From: Rhynchopus sp. YZ270_cl-10
Lineage: Eukaryota > Euglenozoa > Diplonemea > Diplonemida > Diplonemidae
Direction: 5' to 3'
Assembly: GCA_964035575.1 (NCBI GenBank)
Contig: OZ037864.1
Span: 558,001 to 622,000 of the forward strand
Length of the DNA stretch: 64,000 nt
This document shows, one piece after another, positions 1 to 11,435 of the stretch. The notes under the pieces were generated by a model. It was given only the letters and a program-made list of their open reading frames with translations. It searched no databases and was not told the DNA's origin. The position numbers were made by a program, and so were the translations under genes. The number at the start of each line of letters is the position of its first letter. Positions within the stretch are counted from its first letter, which is position 1.

Positions 1-2599
1 ATTTTTGTATTATTTGTGCAAGAGCGTGGTGCCCTTTTCGTGTATTTGAGGAAAAAACACCCTCTCACCCCCCGTACCTTCCTGTTGCGTGTTTTTTGGG
101 TGAAAATAAGAGTCGTTGAAACGTGCTGCAACGCATCTCAGTCGAGCTCATAATGGACGTGGTTGTTCCGTACCGTAAGAGAACGGAGGCATGAAAAAAA
201 AAAGCAATTGAAAAATGTGCTAAAGCGCAGCTCTGTCAATGTTACCGCTATTCTGGTGAAGGAGCAATCTGTACATTTGACAGACAATGGTATGCTTGCA
301 GACGAGCTTTGCGCCGTACGGGACAACAGAAATAAACACAGCCATTTTTTTTTTTGGTTTTGTTCTGCATCTTTCGTTCAAAAACGTACCGTATTCTGAA
401 TTAAATAACGTAGGCATTGTATTCACGAACCCACCTTTTATAACACAACCTTTTTTTTAGATTTGTTGAGAAGAAAAAAAAAGTAGGATACCCTTGCTTT
501 GTATAAAAGAGCGAAGTTGGACACAGTGACTTAATTCTTGTCCAGACTCTGGGAGAGACTACACAAACGGTTATTAAAAAAAAGTGGAAACACGATGAGT
601 AAGCCTCGTGCTTAGTCACCTAAAAAATTTAAAAAAAAAAAATCAACGAAAGAAGTCATCAGCAGATGTATTGTTGGGTTTTCTTTAGCAACACTGGAGC
701 AGTGCGGCCACAGCTCGCTCTTTGCATATTTTTGTGGAAGAAGAGAAAAAAAAGACAGAGAGAGAGAGGAGCTCTTTCGTGCAAATGCCTCCCCGGATAC
801 AGGTGGGCATTGGTTGAAATAATGGCTTTTTCTTTAAAAAAAATGGTACAGAACGTACTGGTAGACGTTTTGTACCCTAATTTTGCACCACGTAGGTGAA
901 GTCAGGTGCTTTGCACCCATCTTGTTTTATTCTATTTGTTTTTTTTTTTAATGGGGTGCGAAACCGATCCTTTTCGTTTCATTTATTCACGATTTTTTGA
1001 TCGTTATTTGATCCTTTGTTTTCACACCACGTTTTTTCTTAATTTTTTTTTGAATAATCTAATTTGACAAACACTGAAGTAAAAAAAAAGCGGGATACCC
1101 ACCCTTTCCCGTTCTAATTCGCTGACCTGCATTAGCAGTGTTCTCGAAAAAATATGCTTCTTTTGTTTGCGTTTTCGTTACATTTCTTATGTCTTATTCA
1201 GATTGCTTTCAGACAGGGTTGACAACACGGCGGGGTCACTCTTCTGGGGAAGTTGCTCCCCTTTTGCGACCCCCCCGCTGGAAATAAATTCTACGATTCT
1301 TTTTTTTTTTGGAACACAAAAAAAATGGCCAAAGTTGTGGCCGAGATTATCTACTGGAGCGGGTAGCACACCCACACCAAAAAAAAAAAAAAAACATTAC
1401 CACACGAAACAAACAAAAGTTAAAGGTGCACACGCCTCACCGCACACCGGCGGACATACTGAAAAGGCACTCAAAACAAAAGCGACTTGCGGTGCGGTGT
1501 TTGCCTTGTGTGCAGATGGAGACCCTTCCGTGGGGGTGGGGGCGGGGATAAAATGGGGTGTGGTGGCACAGCACAGGGTGTTGTGTTGTGACTTTTCTTG
1601 AGTAGACACACTTACTCCATAATAGGGAAGTGCACCTCAAGCACCAGGGGTACAATGTGGCAAAGCTTTGCAGGGATCAGTTGCGGATGATTGCAGCTGC
1701 TCCGCGGCGGGGCTGTTGTGTGATGATGTGATGTGGTGTATCGGATATAGAGAAAAGGTGTGCCAACGCAAAAGTGGTGAAGACAAAATATTCAAAGAAA
1801 GATGGAGGCAAAACGCAAGGTATGCGCCCACAACTGCAACACAGCTGATCGAAGCGATCAATAATGTGCAGACAGAGACTGAAGAGCGCAGAACGAAGTG
1901 CGCGAACCAATCGACACGTACCGGATCGTTGCAATAGCGTTGGACGGGTGTTCAACCATGAGCGAAGAGCTCTGGAGTGTAGACACGCTTCCGCGTGGAG
2001 CTTCCTGCTTCACTATTCTTGAGTTCTGGGAATGTACTTCAACTTCGCGATGACCGGTGCTGCGCTCCATCCACCCCAAACCTTGCCTCTGCGAAACATG
2101 CCGCAGAACGTGTGGAACGTACTGAAGACAAAAAAGTGAAGTTGATAGTGCAAACGCCTCTGGGACGCAGGCACTGACACTCCGCGGGTTATCGAACCCC
2201 GGAGTGTTGCGCTTGGGAGTGGTTTACAGGGAAGCTGTAGGCAGGTATACAGTCATTACCCCACCCTGATCGGGAAGGGGGGACAACATGATTTAGAGAT
2301 TCAAGAAAAGCACGCGTTTTAGCACACAACACTGGGCGTCTGCTGAATCCGATGATCAAAAAAAGCGCAACCGCTCGACTGAAAGACTGACGCGTCGTGC
2401 GTATTTACTTTAACCACGGTATGGTGGCGATCGCGCGCCATGAGACCGCGATCGCAAATTAACGGAATGTCACACGCACGACATTTGCCGCAGAGCATTG
2501 GGCAGTGAGGGAGATCACTGCAGCTGAGGTGGAAGACGAGGGAAAGGAACACGCCCATTTTCGAAAAACGGGTGCGTACATGTAGCACGTATCATTGCC
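1..2599. other. Left flank without a supported gene
   Basis: No reading frame here looks protein-like. The stretch has many A or T runs of 8-14 bases. Two places on the minus strand, about 766-808 and 2110-2176, resemble intron sequence seen near the host genes (GAGGC-N-TTTGCAC followed by a pyrimidine tract). The second ends in TTTTTTGTCTTCAG, a good splice acceptor, and is followed on the minus strand by a possible 40-base exon (about 2085-2125) ending before GTTTGG. A further spliced minus-strand gene may therefore pass through 2,000-2,500, but it cannot be modelled reliably. Confidence 0.5.
2177..2207. other. Strong hairpin
   Basis: ACACTCCG at 2177-2184 pairs with CGGAGTGT at 2200-2207. 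Inside it GGGTT (2186-2190) pairs with AACCC (2195-2199) around an ATCG loop, with a single unpaired C at 2185. The inner part faintly resembles a tRNA T-arm, but no acceptor, D or anticodon arm surrounds it. It could act in RNA 3' end formation or be a relic of a mobile element. Confidence 0.6.
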
Positions 2600-4612
2600 C
2601 TATACGGAAGATGCGTTTTCCGGCAACAACTGGCGGGGTGAGTCAGCGAGTGATATTTCGAACACAAAAGTTGTGCGAGTTGGCCAAGTTTTAGGATAGT
2701 GCGGTGTATAGCATACCTTCTTGCCTCCTCTGCCACCTGCAGCACCGCGTCCGCCTCCAGCAACGTTGGTCTGTTTGGGAAGTGAAAATAAAGTATTTCA
2801 ACATAATACCCGCAAACCCTAAATCAATAAATTGATTGCATAGGAGGGATCAATAAAAATGTTCCCATCTTTCTTTTATGTGGAAAATAAAGAAAAGTTG
2901 ACAGATGAATATGCCTCCCGCACATCTATGAGAGAGTAACAATATGACTTGAGATACAAAGCCCGCTCGTGACAGTGTAGCCAGGCATTTAGTAAGGGCA
3001 GCAACATTTACCTCCCAGAATAGTCCTGCACCGGCAATGCGGAGTGTGGCAAGACAAGTTAACAAAATGAATAGGCCCGGCCGAGCCGTCTTAAGGAAAC
3101 GTCAAGCTGCGAGGGTGCAATGCCATACCTCCTGTTCCTTGAGGGCCTCTTTGATCACGGTGGGTTTCTTCTCGCTGGACTTTGCCTCCTCAGCCTTCTT
3201 GGCAGCTTCTTTCTCGGCGTTCCGCTCACATTCAGCCTTCTTGGCTTCCTCGGCCTTCTTCTCCTCCTCAGCCTTCTTAGCTGCTTCAGCCTCCTCTGCC
3301 TTCTTGGCCTCCTCCATCTTCTTGGCTTCCTCAGCCTCCTGGGCCTTCTTCACTGCTGCAGCCTCCTCAGCCTTTTTGGCTTCCTCAGCCTTCTTCGCTG
3401 CTTCAGCCTCCTGGGCCTTCTCCTCCTCCTCAGCCTTCTTGGCCTCCTCGATCTTCTTAGCTGTCTCAGCCTCCTCCACCTTCTTGGCTTCCTCAGCCTC
3501 CTCGGCCTTCTTCACTGCTGCAGCCTCCTCTGCCTTCTTGGCCTCCTCCACCTTCTTGGCTTCCTCAGCCTCCTCAGCCTTCTTCGCTGCTTCGGCCTCC
3601 TGGGCCTTCTCCTCCTTCTCCTCCTCCTCTGCCTTCTTGGCCTCCTCAGCCTTCTTGGCTTCCTCAGCCTTTTTCGCTGCTTCGGCCTCCTGGGTCTTCT
3701 TAGCTTCCTCCGCCTTCTTAGCTGCCTCTACCTTCTCTTCCTCAGCCTTCTTGGCCTCTGCAATCTTCTTCGCTGCTTCAGCCTTCTTGGCTTCCTCAGC
3801 CTTCTTAGCTTCCTCAGCCTCCTGGGCCTTCTTAGCTGCCTCTACCTTCTTGGCTTCCTCAGCCTTCTTGGCCTCTGCAATCTTCTTCGCCTCCTCAGCC
3901 TTCTTGGCAACCTCCTGCGCTCTCTTCGCCTCCTCCTCCACCTTTGCCTTCTTTGCAGCATCAGCTGCCTTCCTCGCCGCCTCCTCCTCTGCCTTCTTCT
4001 GTCTCAGCAGCTCTGCTGCCTTTGCTGCCGCTGCCTCCTCTTCCGCCTTCTTCGCGGCACGCACTGCCATGGCTGCGGCGTACTCTGCCTCCTGTGTGGT
4101 ATGGATATGGATGGAGTCACACAAAAAAGTAGAGTTGAAATACAAAGCCTTCTCGTGAACAGTGTACCTTGGTATGACCGGTGCACCGGGGTGGACACCC
4201 AACCATGCAGTCTTCATCCATTTCGTGGTTTACATTACAAAGAAACCACTTAAAAGAAAGTGCCATCGTTAATACAGACACCTCGGATGGCAGATCCATG
4301 ACCAGAAAATGTAAAAACAAAAAAGTAAAATTCAACACATACCGGGATGACGCAGAGGTTCGAGGCCTTGATGAGAGGTGTCTCAGAAGTCTCAAGCTTG
4401 ACACCCACACGCGCCACGTCGCCTGTCTCGAACGCCTCCTTGGCGATGACACCGACAAGCCCATTCGCGTCCTCCTTCTCAAGGGAGTGCGTCTTCACGA
4501 ACTGCCCCTCGTTCAACGCCGGCACGGCAGTGGCCTTGTACATGCAGAACACGGTTCCCACAGCTGTCACTGCAGCCGCTGCTGCGGCAAGCTTTTGCTG
4601 GTCTTGGTTCAT
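2600..4612 (-). CDS. Membrane-anchored Lys/Ala/Glu-rich helical protein (spliced)
   Basis: Model: complement of exons 4343-4612, 4168-4248, 3129-4091, 2717-2770 and 2600-2629, about 465 residues. All joins are phase 0 with GTATG or GTAC donors and AG acceptors. Residues 7-27 are Ala/Val-rich and hydrophobic (AAAAAAVTAVGTVFCMYKA), a likely signal anchor. The 963-base third exon encodes about 320 residues of near-continuous KAEEAKKAEE-type repeats, expected to form a long single helix or coiled coil like the central region of TolA. A Gly/Arg exon (GGGRGAAGGRGGKK) and the short tail LPENASSV follow. The cell role is unknown. The family cannot be named because repeats of this composition match many unrelated proteins. 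Exons 1-3 are well supported. The last two exons rest on splice sites and phase alone, and another small exon may lie in the 358-base intron 2771-3128. Intron 4092-4167 carries the recurring intron-like motif. Confidence 0.6.
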
Positions 4613-5491
4613 TTTGCTTTTTTTTTTGTAGAAAGTCTCACACAACCTGGGGGTATTATATTTCTTTGTTGTATCGACAATCACTGTATAAAGATCTGTA
4701 CTCAATGTCGAAATTGATCACATAAGAAAAGAATCTTTTTTCTTTACCATACTGTAACAAACGGAAAAGAACCCCCTCGGGGGGAGGAACGAACTGAGGG
4801 GGGGGATACTGCCAGGGCAGCCCCCCTTCGTGCAATGCATTCAAGCATCGTGGCAGGAAGGGAGGAGGAGGCAGACGTAACGTAGAGGGGGCAAGGTGAA
4901 GAAAACAAAAGAAAAGGACGTCTGTGCATCAGACAGACGCAAGCAAAAAACCATGTACCACAAACCCACAGAGCCAGATAATACGGGTGAGGCTTTTAAG
5001 AGAACCCTGGGTACTGAGAGAAAATTTGAGAATGTATTGTGTCCCTCATATATGGACACCAAAATCCCCCCCAAAAAAAAAAATGAAGTTGGTAGGTGCA
5101 AAGGCCTCTGGGACGCAGGCACTGATTGGGGGGGTTGCTGATAGGAAAAAAAAAAGAGGAAAAAAAACAAAGATTATAAGATGAACCTAAGCCTCTCGTT
5201 GCTTAGCTGCCTTATAAGAAAAATTGAAATATACACCGCCGTTATGTCTCTAAGTATTAAGAATTTTCACAAAACGGGAGCCAAAAAAAAAAAAAAAAAC
5301 AAAAAAAATCATAAAAACAACACCCTCATGGGTTTCTACTAAGCCTTTTTTATGTGTTGCGAACGATACATTAGATCTTCACAACAGCACGGCTTTTATC
5401 GGATTTTTTTTTTTCCATTCCCAGAAAATCGGAGCGTGGTTCTGATACACACAAACCCCATCTCTTCCCCCACAACAACCCCTTCTCAATC
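4613..5491. other. Intergenic stretch with intron-like motif
   Basis: This 880-base gap has no convincing reading frame. It has A runs near 5071-5081, 5146-5170 and 5283-5308. The minus strand of about 5086-5130 closely matches the sequence at 2120-2176 (TGCCTGCGTCCCAGAGGC followed by TTTGCAC and a T-rich tract), so an unrecognised intron or a mobile intron-like repeat lies here. Confidence 0.45.
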
Positions 5492-6085
5492 TCAGTAGGT
5501 GATACCCGACTGGACGGCCTTCTTCATCAACTCAACTTCATTTGCGGTAGCACGCTCTGCTGCTGACGACACAGCCTTCTCTGCAAGGGCACGGCCCTCT
5601 TCCTCAGCAACAGTTATTCTGATTTGGTCCTCCTGTGGGTGGTGTAGGTTTGTGGGGTCTTCTGAAACCGAAATTGATGAAGAGAAAGAGAAGTTTTAAA
5701 AAAATGGAATAAAGATGGACTGAGAGTGGCCAACCTTGATGAGTCGTTGACGTACGGCAAAAAGACATCAACATTTTAAGCAGACAGCCGAGAATGCGCT
5801 CCAATATGAGAAGGCTGGGGTTGAGGGTGAAGACAGTCAGTCAGTATGGAAAAAAAGATCAAGAAGACGCTGTTCTGTGAGCTAAGTGTGAGGCAAAGTA
5901 AAAGGGGGATGAACACGAAACAGAAGGTGCTCTTAGGGGGGGAATGGCATGAGGGGGCACAGTGCGAACCAGTGTACAAAACACTGCTCACAACATACGT
6001 TGTGTTTCTGGCGCATGCACAGCGCCGCTCCCATGGACGCACAGACAGCCGACGCCACGATGATCAAAGTGCTGGTGGACTGCAT
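5492..6085 (-). CDS. Small anchored protein of about 75 residues (spliced)
   Basis: Exon 1 (5999-6085) starts at an ATG and encodes 29 residues. They begin MQSTSTLIIVASAVCASMGA and end MRQKHN, with a hydrophobic stretch typical of a signal anchor. A GTATGT donor follows in phase 0. The last exon (5492-5632) follows a CACCCACAG acceptor, also phase 0. It encodes 46 residues, EDQIRITVAEEEGRALAEKA onward to QSGITY and stop, rich in Ala/Glu and probably helical. The 366-base gap between them may hide another exon. The plan (short hydrophobic N-terminus, then Ala/Glu-rich helix) matches the upstream gene at 2600-4612, so the two may be distant relatives. No known family is recognised. Confidence 0.5.
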
Positions 6086-6750
6086 TGTGTCACGTCTGTT
6101 TGGGTAGTCTTCTTATTTTCTGTGTAAGCCTGTGGGAAAATGCTAAATGCTAAAAATGAACAACAGCAGACTACTTCTGGCCTAAAGGACCTAACTATCG
6201 CATAATAGTAAACCAGGGGAACATGGCAAAGTGATTGCATTATGTCAGCATCAATAGAAGATGCGTCATCGTTTCTGAAAGACCAAAAGTAGTGAAGCTA
6301 GCTGCACTACACAATGTGTTAAAATGCACCAAAAAAATCCTCTTTTTTCATGTAGCAACGAGGCATTTGCACAAAATGGAGGGGTAGCGCAGGGGGGGGA
6401 AAGACACGCATCATCCGCGCGACTTTGGCAGCAACGTTCTCTCACTTCTACACAGGCTAGGCGGGAAGCTTGAAAATATAGAGCACGCAATAGCAAGGGC
6501 TGGACACATAGGGCGTGCGCACGACTTGCTGGAGAAAGGGGTTAGAGTCTCGGAGGGTTGTCAACACGAACTTCTTCTGACGGGGTGGTCGAAGCATGAA
6601 GCGTATCTACGTAGTCACCACAAACAGAACATTGCTGTTGGGAAAGAGCGGAGGCAGGCACGGTGTGGTAGCAGCGAAGTATGTGCAAAGGGTAGTAAGG
6701 CAATACAACGACGCAGGTAGGGAAGGCAGTTCTGTGCAGAGGAGACGTAT
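6086..6750. other. Intergenic stretch, nothing recognised
   Basis: No reading frame with protein-like composition, no repeat shared with the rest of the window and no RNA gene was seen. It separates the starts and ends of two minus-strand host genes and probably holds the promoter of the 75-residue gene and the 3' end of the sirtuin gene. Confidence 0.4.
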
Positions 6751-7951
6751 CTAAGCAGCCTCAGAGGCCTCCTGCTTCTCCTGCGGCTCCTTCTCCTTCT
6801 CCTTCTCCTTCTCCTTCTCCTTCTCCTTCTCCTTCTCCTTCTCGAACTCAGCCTCCGCCTTTTTGATTGTGTCGTCTAGCTCGTCCAGGAGGCCTAACTT
6901 GTCTGCGAGGGCACGGAACGTTTCCTGCGAGAAGACAAACATTACAAACCTACTAATCTACTAACCCTTCCACCCCACCCCCCACACCCTCCACACCACA
7001 TACCCACCCACATACCTGAAGGTCGCCCCCTACATGCACATCTCTGTACAGCTTCTCCCCCTCAAACACCATACCCAGCTCCTCACCCACACGAGGGTTG
7101 TTGATCACAAGCCTGGGTGTAGTGGCGGATACCTCCTCCACAAGGCTTGCAAAGGGGTGCACCGTGAGGCTGGTCCCCGCCACGATCAGAAGGTCGCACT
7201 TTCTGAAATCCCTTGCACTCAGGAACCCAAAGTTTTCCGGCAGCGCCTCGCCAAAGAAGACGATGTCGGGCTTGACGATGCCGTCGCACGACCTGCACCT
7301 TGGTACCGTCCCTCCGAAGACATGCTCCTTCACAAACTCTGTTGGATGCGCTTTGCTGCAGTCAGTACAATGCGCGCCGTAGAAATTGCCATGCGCAGCA
7401 AAACACTTATCCTCTGGAAGCCCTGTCAACGACTCCAACCCATCGATGTTTTGTGTGTAACAACGGAGAAGACGCCCGCTGTCGTTCAGCACCTTGAGGA
7501 AGTAATGTGCTGCTGTGGGCATGTAGTTCCCCGGCCAGAGCTCTTTTGCGAGAGTGAAGAAGGCTTCGGGGCGTTCCTGGAGGAAATCGAGTGAAAAGAT
7601 AGCTTGCGGATGGGGCAAATCGTATTTGCTAAGGTTGTCGTACAGGCCTGTCCCAGGGGAACGGAAGTCTGGGATGCCTGCTGCAACAGAACACCCAGCT
7701 CCAAGCATGAAAACAATGTTTTTTGCATCGTTTTCGACAATGTGCTTGACAATGCCATCTAAATCGAAGGACGAAAGCCTCGCCTCAGGGGTCTCACCTG
7801 TCTCCAGGTTACGCATCATTTTCATTAAGCCATCCATGCTTAACGACCTTTGTTGTGTCCCCCGAATTAGTGTATCACTGCGTGTACGTGGATGCTGACA
7901 GTGTACTACCCCCCGCAAAACGTATGAACAGCGTCGAAGCATTGTTCGCAA
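6751..7951 (-). CDS. SIRT2-like NAD-dependent protein deacylase (sirtuin)
   Basis: Sirtuins remove acyl groups from lysine using NAD. Exon 1 (7016-7951) encodes 312 residues with the full class I core: the NAD-binding GAGCSVAAGIPDFRSP at about 84-99, TQNID at 166-170, the catalytic His in AHGNFYG at about 187, a zinc site CTDC/CRSC (Cys 195, 198, 219, 222), VKPDIVFFGE, and GTSLTVHPFA near 259-268. A 91-base intron (6925-7015; donor GTATGT, acceptor TTCTCGCAG) joins in phase 0 to a second exon (6751-6924). That exon finishes the fold (ETFRALADKLGL) and ends in a low-complexity Glu-Lys tail. Total about 369 residues. The Arg-rich N-terminus (MRTMLRRCSYVLRG) could be a mitochondrial presequence, but the first ATG is not certain because an intron-like sequence lies just upstream (7955-8005). 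The closest match by eye is the SIRT1-3 group. Confidence 0.9.
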
Positions 7952-8550
7952 AGAGAAATTGAAAGTGCAATGAAACGCCTCTCCCGGACACCGGTTGATT
8001 CAGGTGCGGTGGAAAAGAGTTTTAAAAAAGAGAGAAAGGTTTGTAGGTTCGTAAAATGGTCATAAGCCACGGTGTTGCTCACCTTGAAAAAAATGTCAGG
8101 GTTTTTTCTAGGGGGGGCGGGCAGCCTGAGTAATAAAAAAGGGGGGTTTTCGGCCCAAAAAGCCCAGACCCCAGACCCCCGGCCACAACCTAGTGCGTAA
8201 TAAGGGGATGGGGTAGTACTGCACCCAAAACCCCGTTTTTCGGCGTTTCCGGAGTCCACCCAGAAAGTGGTGGGGCCATTCTGAAAAAATGGACAAGTTT
8301 TTCGGTGTTTTTAACACTCAATCCCAAATTTTTGTCCAAACTGGGTACTTTTCTAAATAAAGAACAACTATTCAAAACTGTAAAATTCTTGCTTTAATTG
8401 ATTTTTTGGGGTACCTCCCATCTACAGTCAAAAAAAATCGAGCAGATTCGTTGAGTGACTAAAACCTCAGAACCCATAGAGAGAGGAGCGAGGGACCCTG
8501 GTTCCCTGTAATTCCTTAAGGAAATGTCTTTGCCATTTTCAAAAATATAA
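7952..8550. other. Spacer between sirtuin gene and first transposon
   Basis: The minus strand at about 7955-8005 (GTGTCCGGGAGAGGCGTTTC then TTGCACTTTCAATTTCTC) belongs to the recurring intron-like group, so the sirtuin gene may have an upstream untranslated exon. The rest (8010-8550) has G/C runs and no convincing coding frame. The first terminal-repeat element begins right after it. Confidence 0.45.
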
Positions 8551-8577
8551 CACGGTGGCCCAAACGGACCCTTAGGG

Positions 8578-8668
8578 TACGGTCCGAGCGGGGTACCCCG
8601 CGGGGTACCCCCCAAATCTGAGGGGTACCCCGCGGGGTACCCCCCGGGGTACCCCGCGCGGACCCTGA
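8578..8668. repeat. GGGGTACCCC palindrome array, left side of element A
   Basis: Three or four copies of the perfect palindrome GGGGTACCCC, partly fused as GGGGTACCCCGCGGGGTACC, bounded by ACCCCGCGCGGACCCTGAC. The array mirrors the one at 11436-11745 and probably contains transposase binding sites. Confidence 0.7.
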
Positions 8669-8693
8669 CTCTAGCACTGGGTGCACAGGTACA

Positions 8694-8766
8694 CGGTACA
8701 CGGTACACAGGTACACAGGTACACAGGTACACTGGTACACAGGTACACAGGTACACAGGTACACCC
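8694..8766. repeat. Short GTACACAG satellite
   Basis: About nine imperfect copies of an 8-base unit GTACACAG/GTACACGG follow the palindrome array inside element A. The unit is one base change from the GTACCCAG and GATACCCAG-type satellites near 57.6 and 60.2 kb. Confidence 0.75.
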
Positions 8767-8798
8767 AGAGTGTCAGAGTCACGTCAAGGGTCCGCGCG

Positions 8799-9760
8799 GG
8801 GTACCCCCAATGACATAACGAAGTATCGCTTGAAAGTCCCGTTCAATATATGTTGCTTGGTGTGCATGAAGTAGCACACACAAGGTATATCAAACGATAA
8901 ATCAATCAGATAAACGTTACATCATTGGAAAATTGTCGGCACCGCCCCCCTGTCTTCGTATCTATTACGTCGACAGGCCAAACAGCGTTGGGCTCAGAAG
9001 AAGCAGTGCAAGACACTGGGGATCAACATGAGAACCAACTCCCAACAACACAGGCTACCGAAGTAGCAGGTGGGGTGTTGCGGGTGTTTGGGGTGAGAAA
9101 ATCGATTTTGGTAAGTTCCATCAGAAAATTCTTAAGTTTGCACTAGTCGAGAGAGGCTTACCCGCTGCAGTGAAGCAGTGCACCCATTTAAGGGTGGAGA
9201 AGCGTGACACGCACATACAAGTATGCACGTTACTTCAACAAAGGCTGGATTCTGGTAATTCTAAGGGATGTGAATTCAGCCACCACGCAGGTAGTGTTTT
9301 AAGGTTCCTCGCTTTGTGCTGCACAGCGGACTCATGACACAAAGGAGTTGCCCCCGCTCTCTTTCGCGCAAACTTAAGAAAATTCTGGAGTAACTACAAC
9401 CTGGCGTGCGGGTACAGATGCATTGCTTTGTTCTTTCCTCAAAGTCATATCTGATCTCTCGGGTCTGTACTAAAGTCAGTGTTTAGATAAGCATCCACTT
9501 GACTCGTTCTAACAACCGTTGAAATCTAGAACAAAACAATACACTGCCCCTTCTCACACCAAGCCGCCATGCTTCAAGAGCATGCCCTAGGCAAAAATTA
9601 CATGACAAAAATTGGTTTTCTGGGGGAACGCAATATTTTCTTGTGCCTACTGTAGTCCTCCGCAAGAGCAGAGGACAGACTTTCCGGATCCCGAAGTCGA
9701 ATTTCTTGCACTAGCTACGCTCCCTGGGTTAAATGGCTATAGCAGTGACTGACTAAGAGT
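8799..9760. repeat. Shared interior module of the transposase-bearing element (fused left and right blocks)
   Basis: 8799-9295 (from GGTACCCCCAATGACATAAC) matches 23261-23745 almost base for base. 9350-9760 matches 31139-31545. In the 18-kb element the same two blocks flank a transposase gene, so this copy looks like a deletion derivative in which the coding part is gone. No coding capacity remains. Confidence 0.8.
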
Positions 9761-10270
9761 TTCATAATAATTAAGGTGGTCTATGGGGTGGGTTAATGGA
9801 AAAATTGGTTATAAAACCTAACTTTTACGGTCGCCACCTGGTTTGAAATAATTGCACCAGCTCTTCCGTCGGCACTGCTTCGCTGTCACGATGAAGGGTC
9901 GTCGGTTCGGGTACCTTTTGAGAGAAATTGAGTGCAAAAGTAGAGACTGCAACAAAAAAACAAGAAGCCGCTCCGTACCTTTTCCATGCAAAAAAGAAAG
10001 TAAAAGACTGCCCTTCCTCAGTCCGGAAGTAGCACCTCATCCGGTTCCCTGCCGTAAAAGAGTTGTAGAGGTTACGAGATGACATGATAAAAAAATATAG
10101 TGGAGTTCATCCTCGGGTGTCTACACTAATACAACCAAGTTTTCAAAACAAAATATGCTTCAATTTACATCCGAGCGGGACAATGGCGAAAAGGGGGAGC
10201 GGGGGGTGTAAAAACCGGGGGTTAAAAACATACCTTGCAGTACTCGGCCTACTCTCCAGGTACGAGAACA

Positions 10271-10648
10271 TCACTGCACGAACAAACCCACTAATACTGA
10301 TACCTGCATTCTATTTGCCACATGGTCATGAGTATTTACAACCCTCCCGCTGGGTTTTTTGCTCGAGGGACCCTGTTGGACCACGAGGGGACCCGTGTGG
10401 GCGCGAGGCTGGAGCGCCATACCGGCGTAGAACGGCACGATGGTCGGGAGGGCTGTAGGAACGGGTTGAGAGCCGCTCTTCGATTGTGTGTACGTGCTGG
10501 GGGCCGAAGTGGCGTCAGACAAGGGGACTGCGAGTTCGGACTCATCGACGAGGTCCATAGAGAACTCGCTGTCCTGTGAAGGGACGGGCGGCCGCTCTCT
10601 CGCGTGGATGGAAGAGGGAGCTGCTACAGACACATTTTTTGTCTTCAC
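10271..10648 (-). CDS. Possible exon or remnant, Ser/Pro-rich protein
   Basis: A 125-residue frame starting MKTKNVSVAAPSSIHARER is rich in Ser, Pro and Thr with few hydrophobic residues, and has more even codon use than the shadow frames around it. It lies inside element A, between the shared module and the palindromic block. It may be a leftover exon of a captured or element-encoded gene. No domain is recognised, and it could be a chance open frame in GC-rich DNA. Confidence 0.2.
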   Translation of the reverse strand: MKTKNVSVAAPSSIHARERPPVPSQDSEFSMDLVDESELAVPLSDATSAPSTYTQSKSGSQPVPTALPTIVPFYAGMALQPRAHTGPLVVQQGPSSKKPSGRVVNTHDHVANRMQVSVLVGLFVQ

Positions 10649-10851
10649 AATTTGCTCAATCTGAGACTTTGGATTTTTTGGGCCATTTATGACCTACCAC
10701 GCCCGATTTTGGGCGACAAAAAAAATTTTTTTGGGTCAAAAATCGACGTGTCTTTGGTAAAAACCACCAATTTTCGGGTGCGCGAAACCACGTTTTAGAC
10801 CCCCATAGATGCTCAAAAGTGCCAAATTTTGCTTTTAATGGCCTCAAAGGA

Positions 10852-11021
10852 TAATGGGAGCACCCCTCGTAGTTACGAGGGCACCCCTCGTCATGACGTC
10901 GTCGTGAGGAAAACCCCACGCCGACGAGGGGCTGCCCCCGTCGTGACGACGTCATTGCGCGCGTAATTTCCCACGTATTTTCCCTCGTCGCTCGTCACGT
11001 AATGTCATTACGAGTCCATGG
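10852..11021. repeat. CGTAATTACGAG/GTCATGACG palindrome block inside element A
   Basis: This block closely matches 40944-41139, the right end of the 18-kb element. It begins GGAGCACCCCTCGTA and ends GTAATGTCATTACGAGTCC plus ATGG. Its presence inside an element with different outer tips suggests either a former end now internal or a nested insertion. Confidence 0.75.
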
Positions 11022-11039
11022 TCACATGATGGTGCGGGC

Positions 11040-11400
11040 GTGGTAGGTCATAAAATGGCCCAAAAAATCCAAAGAAAACCTCAGATTGACCAAATCGAGA
11101 AAAAAATTGTCAAGTCGAAATTCCAGCCAAAATACGGTCATTTTGGTCATACCCCGGTGTATGTAGTAGCTAGAACTACGTACACAGTCAATTTCCTGTG
11201 TGATTTCCTTCACAAAAAAAAAATTTTTTTTTTGTGAAAAATTGGTCAAAAATCGACTTGTCTGTGGTAAAAACCACGAAAAATTGGCTGCGCAAAACCG
11301 CGTTTTAGACCCCCACAGATGCTCAAACGTGCCAAATTTTGCTTTTAATGGCCTCAAATCGTCGAAATTAGGCCTATATAGGGCAAAAAAAAAAATTCGA
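11040..11400. repeat. Inverted partner of 10660-10850 and relative of 31800-32160
   Basis: 11040-11075 is the reverse complement of 10670-10704 (GGGCGTGGTAGGTCATAAAA). The stretch up to AGTCCCTTTCCCTGGGAGGC near 11400-11420 matches noncoding parts of the 18-kb element at 31930-32160 and 40905-40930. No coding frame is seen. Confidence 0.65.
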
Positions 11401-11435
11401 GAGTCCCTTTCCCTGGGAGGCAATAGCCACCGAGT

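Noticed and set aside
2177-2207. tRNA T-arm
   Set aside because: The loop does not match the GTTC-x-A pattern and no other arm of a tRNA is nearby.
3037-4253. Plus-strand frames rich in Ser/Phe or Leu opposite the Lys/Ala/Glu gene
   Set aside because: Complement of KAEE codons; the minus-strand gene has consistent splice sites and phases.
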